Source: Holophagales bacterium
GTDB taxonomy: Bacteria > Acidobacteriota > Thermoanaerobaculia > UBA5066
Assembly: GCA_016714815.1 (NCBI GenBank)
Contig: JADKBZ010000020.1
Coordinates: 30,134-94,133 of the forward strand
DNA length: 64,000 nt
Reading direction: 5' to 3'
Made by a program: the position numbers and the translations under genes. The notes beneath the pieces were generated by a model. The model worked only from the letters and a program-made list of their open reading frames with translations. It did not search any database and was not told where the DNA came from. Of the stretch, positions 32,201 through 41,900 are shown piece after piece (positions within the stretch are counted from its first letter, which is position 1; every line of letters begins with the position of its first letter).

Positions 32201-34707
32201 GCCAGACCTATTCCGGAACGGCCAGGCCCGTCAATCACGTCTACACGACCTCCGGCGGGAAGACCGTCGGCTGTGCCGTGACCGACGCGGTCGGAGGCTT
32301 CACGAGCCAGTACACGGCGTACGTGAACGTCCAGCCCGGGAGCGGCACGGGCACCTGCGAGTTCGTCATCAACAACGCGCAGGGCGCACGGATCTCGTAC
32401 GACTCCTTCTCGAGAACCTACGACGCGGCGAGCGGCCAGCCCCTGACCTTCGTGGCGACCGGCACGACGTCCACGATTAGCTGGAACTTCGGCGACGGCC
32501 AGACGGGAAGCGGAAACAACGCCACGCACACCTACAACGTGACGGCGGGGACCGAGTACACCGTCACCATGACGTCCGGCTCGTGCTCGCAGAACTACAA
32601 GATCTTCGTCTCCGCACCGACGGGGCCGACCTTCACCGTGGTCGACGCCGATACGGGGACGGCGCTCGCGAAACCGAATGGAACCTGGGAGGCCCGCGCC
32701 GGGCAGAGCCTGAGGTTCACGGGGAGCAGCTCGACGGCCGCCTGGGACTTCGGCGACGGCGGAACCTCGACCGAGAATCCCGCCCTCAAGACCTATGGCC
32801 CCGTCGTCGACACGACCTACGTCGTGAAGCTCACCAGCAGCGGGCTGACCAGGCAGGAGAACATCGCGGTCAAGGGCTCCACGGGGGCGCCGCTCACCGG
32901 GAACTTCACCTTCAAGTACTCCGACGGCACGGCGGTCACCCGCTCGGCCGTGCAGCCGAACAAGGCGATCATCTTCACGGGAGCCGACCAGGCCACCACG
33001 TACACGTGGGACTTCGGGGACGGCTCGTCCCTCGGGAGCGGCTCGCCGAAGGAATACACCTTCACCAGGGGCGGGACCTACACGGTGAAGCTCACCGTCG
33101 CCCGTACCAACGTCCCCGGGACGGTCACCACTCCGACCCCCCTCGCCTTCACGGTCCTGGCACCGCCCGACCCGCTCCTCTGGGTGGCGGCCGGGATGGT
33201 GTATGCCGACGGCGGGAACGGAGCCCAGTGGCAGTCGGACCTGTCGATCTACAACCCCGGGACGGGAACGCAGACGGCGACGCTTTCCCTCGGGTTCGTC
33301 TCCGGTGACAGCTGGGGCGGCGCGGGGAACGTCACCTGGGTGCCGCAGGCCCTCGTCGCCGGAGAGACGAAGTCGTACACGAACGTACTCGAGAGCTTCT
33401 TCAGGCTCAACAAGGGCTCTTGGGGTGTCGTCCTCGTCCGCGGAGACACGGTGCCGGTTTCTCCCGTCATCATGAGCCGCACCTATAACGCGGCGTCCGC
33501 CGCGACGAACGGCACCTTCGGCCTGTCGGTCCCGGCCATGTCGGTCGCGGCGGGAGTCCGGCCGCAGTCGGTGGCCGCGTCGAACTTTCTCGCCGACCTC
33601 CGGCACGACGCTTCGTTCCGGACGAACCTGACCGTCGCCAACCTGAAGGACGAGACGGCCGAGGTCGAGATCATCTTCCGCGACCAGAACGGGGCCGCCC
33701 TCGGTGTGCCCGCCAAGGTCACCATCGAATCCCGCGGCGTGAAGCAGCTCAATGCCGCTCTTTCGGCGGCTGTCGCGACGGGCGACACGCCCATAGGCGG
33801 CGCCGGATATGCCAACCCGGCCTCTCACTTCACGGCAGAGGTGAAGCTGAAGCGCGGGACCGGCGTCTACCCCTACGCCACCGTCATCGACCAGGGGACC
33901 GGCGACTCCATCGTCGTCACGCCCACGGTGCGCCCCTCGACCACCTATCGTCTCCCGGGCATCGTCCGGGTGAAGGGACAGTCCGGCGGCTACTGGGTGA
34001 GCGACGTCTCCGTCCTGAACCCGAGCGCCCGGACGCGGAAGATCGCCGTCACGTTCTCCTACGTGAAGCAGGGCACGACCCGCCGGATCGAGGTCTCGGA
34101 CGTCTTCACCCTCGCCCCGTATCAGCTCGTGGTCGCGGTCGACTTCGTGAAGTACTGGCTGGGGCTCGCGGAGAACGATCCGGACGGATACGCCGCGTCC
34201 TACGTCGACTTCGCGTCTGCGGCCGACGACCCGGCTCCCACCGAGCCGATCGTCGTGACGGGCAAGACCTACATCCCGTCCGGTAGTGGCTCGATCGGCC
34301 TCCAGGTGGACGCGTACGTCCTCGAGGACGGCATCAGCGAGCTGGGGTCCCGCCGCAAGATCGTCCTCTCCGGGCTCGAGGGCGGGGGGGCGAACCCGAA
34401 GTTCCGGACGAACGTCGCGCTCTTCATCCTGCCGGGCTCGACGGGCGGCATCCAGGTGGACGTTCGCGTGCTCGACTCGTTCGGCCGGGAGTCGAAGAGG
34501 TTCTCTTTCGTCGGCCTCAACGACTCCAACCCCTTCGTCCAGTTCAGCAGCGCGGACCTCTTCGAGCGCCTGGGCACGACCGACTCCTCCCGGGCGACCG
34601 TCGTCATCGACTCGCCGCGCGGCACCGCCTACGTCGGTGCTTACGCTACGGTGATCGACGAAAAGTCGGGGGACGCGACCTTCGTCGCGGGGCAGTCGGC
34701 CCCCTGA
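29269..34707 (+). CDS. Large exported protein with four PKD domains
   Basis: A 1,812-residue protein. ATG 29269 has a ribosome binding site (AAGGGGG) and a signal peptide (VARSAGLVLATLSIFAGLGGKAQAQ). Residues about 40-420 look like a beta-propeller (IALSADGTRALTPW, VAAARHPTSGDLYLLTEGG). Residues about 930-1300 hold four PKD domains with the hallmark motif: YDIVYGDGQT, SWNFGDGQT, AWDFGDGGT and YTWDFGDGSS. The last 500 residues contain repeated beta-sandwich modules (WVAAGMVYADGGNGAQWQSDLSIYN, FRTNLTVANLKDET, GGYWVSDVSVLNPS, FRTNVALFI). No cell-wall anchor or PEP-CTERM signal is seen. It is likely a surface or secreted adhesive/binding protein. A terminator follows the gene. Confidence 0.85.
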   Translation: MIQSVSERTVARSAGLVLATLSIFAGLGGKAQAQCQLLSAPSKFDPPTSGLPSYLQGRQNSLALGGTPGAYRLAVRYNYGFLVYSLANPGAPARISIEDLLGQDHYPKSGDGQERTKDIALSADGTRALTPWSDTVPYGTIAMSQSGATYLSGGDYLPAGEQVSAVAVAKAGTRYLGFSVMGSSIYAADITDYTTDTGPNTRNGIYSEAIRNVGAGAPAGLAAVEAAGKSYLVAWSADLLSVIDVSNPGPGSSGLTANFTSRTYTASQLGIPTGSYLFEGVAAARHPTSGDLYLLTEGGRLSGSYVASSAVTLNRVDPSTGNLTLIGSYTPPTGARFAQTQVVLLPFDTEVVAFFLEKTDAGGLKPEVHSSAEFTRNLADSIPAFSAPVQVDALVGMRASGGNVFLYMGDLVNTTATYVASLDCSTAPSPATASMTVENVPYSGSAAVAVADGGSVFIGDQLRIKPAFSPANTVQPLLDWRLDYDFHDGNALDSNATTYRLKQPDLEVLSGGTFPTQLTLIGPCDPAQVPQGGSAPVPSTGAGCWESVTTNDLWTSPAGTPDFSPRNLVDKQLTIGFEVQNALNAGSSALARHRITWKVPRALLKSTSILSGGALEDQSEGSPLTTGLRWYVSSVPVGQTGADVLTLQAGCTGIACTPTPALTQPGSYRYWVSVPYRGGFQTADCPGVQTVETVTTCTGDAAKTVTVTDVVLSLTAPSQIYLGATSVSISSASKKGTAVTGCPADATSFSYNICAVSGSSCPEGTYLTNVTQSNPFGTSGSISIPPPAVGSWGLRIKYTYTTTGNCSSPTVAQWPASGWSPLTVVQGVPTILLRNSSDTADIPRSLGIYWELPVNTTARAYALLNGVRVTSLPAGFAWSRRSVGSSSETAIGTTQGASFSISTAGEYEVVLRGFGTDVVASVGVAAGGGAGGGGTGVLAVSSITFSPTSPTAGQSVSISCNASGGTPPYTYDIVYGDGQTYSGTARPVNHVYTTSGGKTVGCAVTDAVGGFTSQYTAYVNVQPGSGTGTCEFVINNAQGARISYDSFSRTYDAASGQPLTFVATGTTSTISWNFGDGQTGSGNNATHTYNVTAGTEYTVTMTSGSCSQNYKIFVSAPTGPTFTVVDADTGTALAKPNGTWEARAGQSLRFTGSSSTAAWDFGDGGTSTENPALKTYGPVVDTTYVVKLTSSGLTRQENIAVKGSTGAPLTGNFTFKYSDGTAVTRSAVQPNKAIIFTGADQATTYTWDFGDGSSLGSGSPKEYTFTRGGTYTVKLTVARTNVPGTVTTPTPLAFTVLAPPDPLLWVAAGMVYADGGNGAQWQSDLSIYNPGTGTQTATLSLGFVSGDSWGGAGNVTWVPQALVAGETKSYTNVLESFFRLNKGSWGVVLVRGDTVPVSPVIMSRTYNAASAATNGTFGLSVPAMSVAAGVRPQSVAASNFLADLRHDASFRTNLTVANLKDETAEVEIIFRDQNGAALGVPAKVTIESRGVKQLNAALSAAVATGDTPIGGAGYANPASHFTAEVKLKRGTGVYPYATVIDQGTGDSIVVTPTVRPSTTYRLPGIVRVKGQSGGYWVSDVSVLNPSARTRKIAVTFSYVKQGTTRRIEVSDVFTLAPYQLVVAVDFVKYWLGLAENDPDGYAASYVDFASAADDPAPTEPIVVTGKTYIPSGSGSIGLQVDAYVLEDGISELGSRRKIVLSGLEGGGANPKFRTNVALFILPGSTGGIQVDVRVLDSFGRESKRFSFVGLNDSNPFVQFSSADLFERLGTTDSSRATVVIDSPRGTAYVGAYATVIDEKSGDATFVAGQSAP

Positions 34708-34731
34708 AGCCGGCCTGACAACCGACCCCCA

Positions 34732-34792
34732 AGCCCGAATTCGTCGGGCTCACCCCTCACTTTGGCCCGGGCATACCCCGGGCCACTTTTTT
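34732..34792 (+). terminator. Tandem hairpins with T run after the PKD gene
   Basis: A small hairpin (AGCCCGA-ATTCG-TCGGGCT, 34732-34750) is followed by a 9-bp stem TGGCCCGGG-CATAC-CCCGGGCCA (34763-34785) and then CTTTTTTCTTT. This is a clear intrinsic terminator. Confidence 0.88.
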
Positions 34793-34985
34793 CTTTCGGC
34801 GAGCAGCAATCGAAGAACGAAGGCCCTTTGCAGGCCGTTTCCGGCGCATCCGGACCTCCCGGGACCCCCGAATACAGAACGAACGTTCGGTAAGTCCTGG
34901 GCCTTTCCTAAACTATCCCCTTCCCTTTTCCCCGCTCTCGGGTTCACAATCTCCCCGACTTCGGCTGAGCGTGAGGGGTATGGGG
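34793..34985. other. Intergenic region before the AraC-type gene
   Basis: No gene is seen. A perfect 10-bp palindrome CGAACGTTCG lies at 34880-34889, and a TAAACT hexamer at about 34909. These could be an operator and a -10 for the AraC-type gene, but no -35 is convincing. Confidence 0.3.
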
Positions 34986-35417
34986 ATGGTGGCTTACGGG
35001 CGGGAGCTCGGTTGCGAGAGCCTTGCGGTGGGCACGAGACCCCCCTCCGCTGTCGAAATCCGATCCCTCATCCCGGCCGATCCGTTCGTCGGCGTCTCAC
35101 CCCGGTTCAGCGACGATACGAAAGTCCTCTTCGTCATCGAGGGCCCCAAGGCGGTCGCGGTGCGGCGGAACATCTCGGTGCGGACCCTCCTCCGGCGATT
35201 CCACGAAGGGGGGACGAACCCCTCCCGCGTCCGCCAGGAGTGCCGCGCCGGCCTCGTCGCCATCCTCCTCGAGCGCGGTCTTCCGGTCGATTCCGTGGCC
35301 CGGGCCGTCGGCCTCTCGGGGTCCCAGGCGCTCGGGAGGTTCGTCCGGACCTTTTTCGGGCTGACGCCGAGCCGGCTCCGGGCGCAGCTCAGGAGCGGGG
35401 CCGCCGGGATCCGCTGA
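34986..35417 (+). CDS. Short AraC-type DNA-binding protein without sensor domain
   Basis: About 143 residues. ATG 34986 is favoured because GAGGGG lies about 7 nt upstream; GTG 34971 is possible. Residues about 65-135 form an AraC-type double helix-turn-helix: ISVRTLLRRFHEGGTNPSRVRQECRAGLVAILLERGLPVDSVARAVGLSGSQALGRFVRTFFGLTPSRLRAQL. The N-terminal 60 residues show no cupin or other sensor fold, so it may be a truncated regulator or respond through partners. It lies directly upstream of the giant-protein operon in the same orientation and may control it (inference from position only). Confidence 0.75.
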   Translation: MVAYGRELGCESLAVGTRPPSAVEIRSLIPADPFVGVSPRFSDDTKVLFVIEGPKAVAVRRNISVRTLLRRFHEGGTNPSRVRQECRAGLVAILLERGLPVDSVARAVGLSGSQALGRFVRTFFGLTPSRLRAQLRSGAAGIR

Positions 35418-35575
35418 GTCGCCGGCGCGGCGGCAGTGTCGCGTTTTGTTCATTGTGCCGGGCCTGTGCCGTCGAATAGGTTGTCCGGGTCGTGTTTTCG
35501 GGGGGGCGAGTACAGCCGTTTGCCTGCGGGCGTCGGGGACCGGGTTCCGAGAGAACTGCATGGTCGAGGGTGGTC

Positions 35576-38500
35576 GTGCCCGAAGCGGCAAGAATCGCCG
35601 TGTTCTTGAGCCTCCTCGTTTTCACTCTGGGCCAGCCGGCAGCCGCCGACACCACTGTGACCGGCGAGATCTGGTCTGACACCATCTGGAGGTTCACGGA
35701 AAGTCCCTACGTTCCGAGTGGCTCCGTCCAGTTCCGTGGCTCCGGCTCCCCGGTACTGACGATCGAGCCCGGCGTGGTGGTGAAGATGGGGGACGGGCAG
35801 GCTTTCTTGGTCGGAGAAGAAGTCGCGGGGACGCTGAACGCGGTCGGGACCCCGGAGCGTCCGATCCTCTTCACGACGGCCCAGGCGTTGACGCCGGGAA
35901 GGTGGAATGGAATCTCGTTCGGGGCGAGGTCGGTAGGAAGCCGGATCGAGCACGCGGTGGTGGAGGGCGGAGGAGGGAGCTTCAAGGCCGGGATCCAGGT
36001 GGCGGGAAGCGCACCGGTGCTGACGAACGTGACGGTGCGGACGTCGAGTCACAACGGGATTCGTGTGGAAGCGGGAGGCGCGCCTCGGATCAGCGACAGC
36101 ACGGTGACGGGGACGACGGGCGGAGACGGGACGGGGATCTCCGTGCGCGCCAGCGGGCGGCTGGAGATATCGAACACGTCAATTCAGGGGAGCACGAACG
36201 GAGCGATCACGCTGGAGCCCGGAGCGGAGCTGAGCGGGCTGACAGGGATGCTGTTGTCCGGGAACGGGCAGGACGGGGTGAGGCATCGGGGAGGAAATCT
36301 CGGATCGAGTGAGACGTGGAAGAGCTTCGGCTACCCGTACTACGTGATCGACGGTGGCGTGAATGTCTTCGGAGCAGGCTCCCCGGTGCTGACGATCGAG
36401 CCCGGAGTGGTGGTGAAGGCGCGGGACGGGCAGCTACTCTCGATCGGGGAGGGAGGCGCGGGAACGCTGAACGCGGTCGGAACGCCGGAGCGTCCGATCC
36501 TCTTCACGACGGCCGAAGCGCTGGCGCCGGGAAGGTGGATTGGAATCTCCTTCGGGGCGGGCTCGGGCGGGAGCCGGATCGAGCACGCGGCGGTGGAGGG
36601 CGGAGGACGGAGCTTCAAGGCCGGGATCCAGGTGGCGGGAAGCGCGCCGGTGCTGACGAACGTGACGGTGCGGACGTCGAGTCACAACGGGATCCGTGTG
36701 GAAGCGGGAGGCGCGCCTCGGATCAGCGACAGCACGGTGACGGGGACGACGGGCGGAGACGGGACGGGGATCTCCGTGCGCGCCGGCGGGCGGCTGGAGA
36801 TATCGAACACGTCAATTCAGGGGAGCACGAACGGAGCGATCACGCTGGAGCCCGGAGCGGAGCTGAGCGGGCTGACAGGGATGCTGTTGTCCGGGAACGG
36901 GCAGGACGGGGTGAGGCATCGGGGAGGAAATCTCGGATCGAGTGAGACGTGGAAGAGCTTCGGCTACCCGTACTACGTGATCGACAACGCCGTCTACGTG
37001 CAGGGTGCAGGCTGCGCCGGTGCTGACGATCGAGCCCGGGGTGGAGGTGAGGGCGGGGGACGGGCAGCTACTCTCGATCGGGGAGGGAGGCGCGGGGACG
37101 CTGAACGCGGTCGGAACGCCGGAGCGTCCGATCCTCTTCACGACGGCCGAAGCGCTGGCGCCGGGAAGGTGGATTGGAATCTCCTTCGGGGCGGGCTCGG
37201 GCGGGAGCCGGATCGAGCACGCGGCGGTGGAGGGCGGAGGACGGAGCTTCAAGGCCGGGATCCAGGTAGTGGGAAGCGCGCCGGTGCTGACGAACGTGAC
37301 GGTGCGGACGTCGAGTCACAACGGGATCCGTGTGGAAGCGGGAGGCGCGCCTCGGATCAGCGACAGCACGGTGACGGGGACGACGGGCGGAGACGGGACG
37401 GGGATCTCCGTGCGCGCCGGCGGGCGGCTGGAGATATCGAACACGTCAATTCAGGGGAGCACGAACGGAGCGATCACGCTGGAGCCCGGCGGAGCTGAGC
37501 GGGCTGACGGGGATGGTGTTGTCCGGGAACGGGCAGGACGGGGTGAGGCACGGGGAGGAAATCTCGGATCGAGTGAGACGTGGAAGAGCTTCGGCTACCC
37601 GTACTACGTGATCGACGGTGGCGTGAATGTCTTCGGAGCAGGCTCCCCGGTGCTGACGATCGAGCCAGGAGGGGTGGTGAAGGCGCGGGCTGGGCAGCTA
37701 CTCTCGATCGGGGAGGGAGGCGCGGGAACGCTGAACGCGGTCGGAACGCCGGAGCGTCCGATCCTCTTCACGACGGCCGAAGCGCTGGCGCCGGGAAGGT
37801 GGTTGGAATCTCCTTCAGGGGCGGGCTCGGGCGGGAGCCGGATCGAGCACGCGGCGGTGGAGGGCGGAGGACGGAGCTTCAAGGCCGGGATCCAGGTAGC
37901 GGGAAGCGCGCCGGTGCTGACGAACGTGACGGTGCGGACGTCGAGTCACAACGGGATCCGTGTGGAAGCGGGAGGCGCGCCTCGGATCAGCGACAGCACG
38001 GTGACGGGGACGACGGGCGGCGACGGGACGGGGATTCACCTCGCGTCGGGCAGCGCGGCACGGATCGAGCGAACCGTGGTCTCCGGGAATTCCGGGGCGG
38101 GAGTCGCGAACGAGGGGGCGCGTCCCGCACTTCGTTTCCTGACCCTTTCGGGGAATGGCGCCGACGGGCTTCGGAGTTCGTCGGGCGAGCTCTCCCTGCG
38201 TGACGGCGCCCTGACAGGTCAGCCGGTTCCCGTGCGCAACACCGACTCGGAACTTCGAGTGGTGGATGCCCGCCAGCAGTGGTGGGGCCGCGCCGAAGGA
38301 CCGACGGGACTCGTGGGGCGGGTCGAGTCCGACCCGTGGCTCGGGGCGCTTCCGACCCCCGCGTTTGCGGTCACCTCGCTGGGGGCCTCGACCGGGGCGT
38401 TCCCGCCGGGAACTTCGAGCGTCGGACTCGACTTCGAGTTCCCCTCTGTCGCCGGCTGGATCCTCCGCCTTCTCGCGCCGGACGGCTCGGAGGTGCGGCG

Positions 38501-38981
38501 TTTCGAGGGGACCGGGCGCGGCGCGACGGTGACGTGGAACGGAACGGGCACGGCCAAGGCGGCGCTCGCGGATGGCGAATACCGGCTCCGCCTCGAAGCG
38601 AGCGAGGAGTCGACGGGCCGCGTGGCGGCTCCGCTCGTCGGAAGGCTTCTGCTCGACTCCGCGCTTCCGGTGGCGCTTCTCACCTCTCCGATGGGCTCCG
38701 TGCGTGCGAGGGCCGGCGACGAGCTGGCGATCGACGGGAGTGCGGGTGGGACGGGATTCCAGTCGTATCTGCTCGAAGCGGGGCCGGGGGATTTCCCGGC
38801 CTCCTGGACCGTGGTCGATCGCGGAACGGTCCCCGTCGCTTCGGGGAGGATCGGGACCTTCACGACGGCGCTCCTTGCAGCCGGTCGATACACGGTGAGG
38901 CTCTCTGTAACGGGAACGGCGGGGAAGGTCGCAACGGCAACGGCCAGGGTCGAGCTCTTCGAAGACGGGACGTGCCGGTGA
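35576..38981 (+). CDS. Exported right-handed beta-helix repeat protein, one net frameshift
   Basis: GTG 35576 (GAGG 6 nt upstream) gives a signal peptide (VFLSLLVFTLGQPAAAD). The chain is built of four near-identical units containing VLTIEPGVVVK, GTLNAVGTPERPILFTT, SHNGIRVEAGGAPRISDSTVTG and LEISNTSIQGS, a parallel beta-helix pattern. A one-base insertion at about 37014-37018 breaks the frame (first part stops at 37498). The second part continues in the next frame to 38981. Further small indels near 37490-37550 and 37803-37817 compensate each other within the second part. The C-terminus is non-repetitive, with a FlgD-like Ig stretch (RFEGTGRGATVTWNGTGTAKAALADGEYRLRLEA). Intact, it would have about 1,135 residues. 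The stop overlaps the next start (GTGA). Confidence 0.72.
35761..38035 (+). repeat. Tandem 630-634 bp coding repeats, 3.6 copies
   Basis: The same landmark GATCGAGCC begins at 35761, 36394, 37028 and 37658, giving periods of 633, 634 and 630 bp. Copies two to four are almost identical at DNA level; copy one is more diverged. The fourth copy ends at about 38035. The periods 633 and 630 are multiples of three, while 634 marks the frameshift. Confidence 0.92.
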
Positions 38982-41900
38982 TCGAGAGGCGGCGGTTCGC
39001 GCACCGCCGACTCCCGGGACCGGCGGCCATCGCGGCCGCGTTTCTCGCGCTCGCCTCCGTGGCGCCGCGGGCGTCCGGGCAGACGACCCTCGGTCATGGG
39101 CAGCTCCGCCTCGTCGGGGCCTCGTTCGACGTGGAGCCGGTCGCGCAGGCCGTTCCGGTCGGAGTTCCTGCCGTTCTTCGGACCGTCTTCGGAGGCGATT
39201 CGGCTGGCCTCGCGCAAGCGGGCCTGCGCGTCTCGGCCCGGCTCCGGGGGCCGGGTTTAGGTGCGCCTGTGACTCTCAGGACCGCGCCCGGCGGCGAGCT
39301 GCGCCTCCCGGCCCTCCAGGTGAAGGGAGAGTACCGGCTGGAGGCGATCTCCCTCACGGACGGCGCCGGAGTGTCGATTCCGGCAGCGCATCCGGTCGCG
39401 ACGGTGACCGTGACCGACGTCCTCGTCTCGAGCATCTCGTCGCACGTTCTGACACCCGAAGAGCTCGCGGACCGCGGCATCGTCCTGGACGAACGGAATC
39501 TCCAGGCGTTCTCATTTGCCCTGGGGCTCTCGATTCAGGGAAGAACGATAGGTATCGAACTCCCGGCCCTGGTCTGGGATGGCACCCAGTACCAGGCGGT
39601 CGGGCCGCCGCGCATCGAGGTGCAAGGGCCGCTGCCCGAGCGGTTCCAGCCGCCGACGGTCGTCGCGGTGCCGCTCGTCGATACGACGAACGCCCCGCCA
39701 CCGTTCGAAGAGGACGAGCAGGACGAGAACGGCGTCGCACCGCGTCCTGTCTTCGGCCTTCTCGTCTTTCCCGGAAACATCCGGTTCCTGCACCAGTTTC
39801 TCTCCGTCGTCCTGATGGTCCAGAACGGGAGCGCAGCGGGATCGGGCCTCGTCCTGAAGGACGTCTCGACGGCGGTGAGCCTTCCCGCGAGCGCCCTGCG
39901 TCTGGCCGGGACGACGCCGGCCGTTGCCGACGGGCAGCCGATTCCCGTTCGCCACCCGGGACCCGACGGCCTTCTCGACACGCCTGACGATCTGGTCATC
40001 CTCGCCGCCCAGCAGGCGGGGTCGGCGGAGATGGTGGCCGAGGGGCTGAAGGTCGGAACGCACGAGGTCGTCTGTCAGATCGAAGCGACGCTCGACGGCC
40101 TCGCGAACCAGCCACCCCTGCGGCTCTCGGGGCGGGCGCGCGGCAGCGTCGTGATTCGCGACCCGAGCTTCGCACTGACCTTCCATCACCCCGAAGTCGT
40201 CCGCAAGGATGAGGTGTACGACCTGCGGGTCACCGTGGCGAACACCTCGACGGTGCGGGCGAACCGGGTCGCTCTCGCCCTCGACGCCGCGAGCCTGACG
40301 GGAGCCGTCGTCCTCGACGTGCCGCCCGGTGCGGATGCCGTCGCGGAGCTGGGCGACATCTCGCCCGGAGACGCGTCCGACGCACGGTTCCGCCTTCGCG
40401 CGACCCGGACGGGCAGGGTGGTTGCGTCGGCCTTCACCTCCGACGGCTCGGTTTCGGGATCGCTGCGCCTCCGGACCGGAGTCACGAACGACGGCCTGCC
40501 GCTCTCACCCGACACCTTCGTCTTTCCGTCGTTCGTCTCCGCTCTACCGGCGCCGTTCGTCGACGCGTCGACGAGGCTGATCGGCATCGCGCATGGCCTG
40601 GCCACGGCCGACGCGACGGTTCCGGGAAGCCTTGCGCCGCCCGACTTCGCCGATGGCTCGGTCCGGGCGCGCGCCGTGGAGCTCGTCGCGGCGGCACGAA
40701 GGGCGGGGATCGGCCAGCCGGTTCCCTCGGCAGTGGCCGACGTTCTCCTCCGCTGGCTCGGGAGCCGGGACGAGATCCCCGGATTCGACCTCGTCCGCCG
40801 CGGAAACGTCCGCGGCCGCGAGCTCGAGGCGGCCGCGGCCCGGGCCCTGGATGAGGTCCTCCAGACCGGCGGACGGCCCTCGTTCGACCAGATGATTCTC
40901 GATGCGGCGGCGGCGAACGCGGAACCCGCCCTCGCGGGGCGGACGCAGTCCGGACCCGTGTTCGTCGTCCTCTCGACGGCGGATCCGGCCGACCCGGACG
41001 CTCGGCTGCGGCTCCGAGGCGTCGGGACAGGCGCAGAGACGTCCGGGGGCCCCGAGGATGCGAGCGTGCTCCGGGAGGTGCCCTACGCGGCGCTCCTGCC
41101 GCTGAAGGCGCCCGGGGGCGGCGAAGCGAGCCTGGTGGGGCGTCTGCCCGCGTCGGCCCTCGACGTGGAGATCGTGGGGCGGCGAACGGGAGCCGTAGCG
41201 CTCGACGTCGTCTACCCGGACGGGCACGGCGGCTTCTCCCGCGTCCGGTTCGGCAGCATTTCCGTCCGGGCGGGATCCCTCACGACGACCCGGCTGACGA
41301 TGGGTGCGGCAGACCTCGACTTAGTCTCCTCGATCGACGGGAGGCGCACCGGAAACGCGTCGGCGGCTCTTCCGTCACCGTTCGCGGCGGTCGTCGCCGT
41401 CCAGGACGTCGACGCGAACCCGCTCGGGAAGGTCGTCACGCTCCTCTTCAACCGCGACGTTGCGGAAGGACCGGCGTCCGAGCCCCGCCTCTGGAGGCTT
41501 CCGACGACGACCCGTGGGGGAGCGCCCCTGGAGCGGCGCGTGGCGGCGGTCTCGGCATCGACCGACCTGCGCCTCGTGTCGCTCCTTTCCGGTGGGGTCG
41601 TCAGCCCCGTTCGCCCGGGTACGGCTCGCGGAGAGCTCGTCCCTTCGAGCGCCGGAGAGAGCTGGAGCGGAGAGCTCGCAATCTTTCCGCGCCTCGGACT
41701 GGAGGGGGGCGAGATCGAAGGGCGCGTCCTGGGACCCGACGGAACTCCTCTGCCGGACGCCACGGTACGCCTTGCCGAATCGGCGACAGACGATCTGTCC
41801 GGACGGAGCTTCGAGGCGACGACGGCGACGACGCGGACCGACGCCCGCGGATCCTTCGTCTTCGACTTCGTCCGCCGGCAGGATGGAAAGCCCTTCCGGC

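Noticed and set aside
35761..38035. Regular repeats that could suggest a CRISPR or satellite
   Set aside because: The unit is about 633 bp and protein-coding with beta-helix motifs; there are no short repeats with unique spacers.
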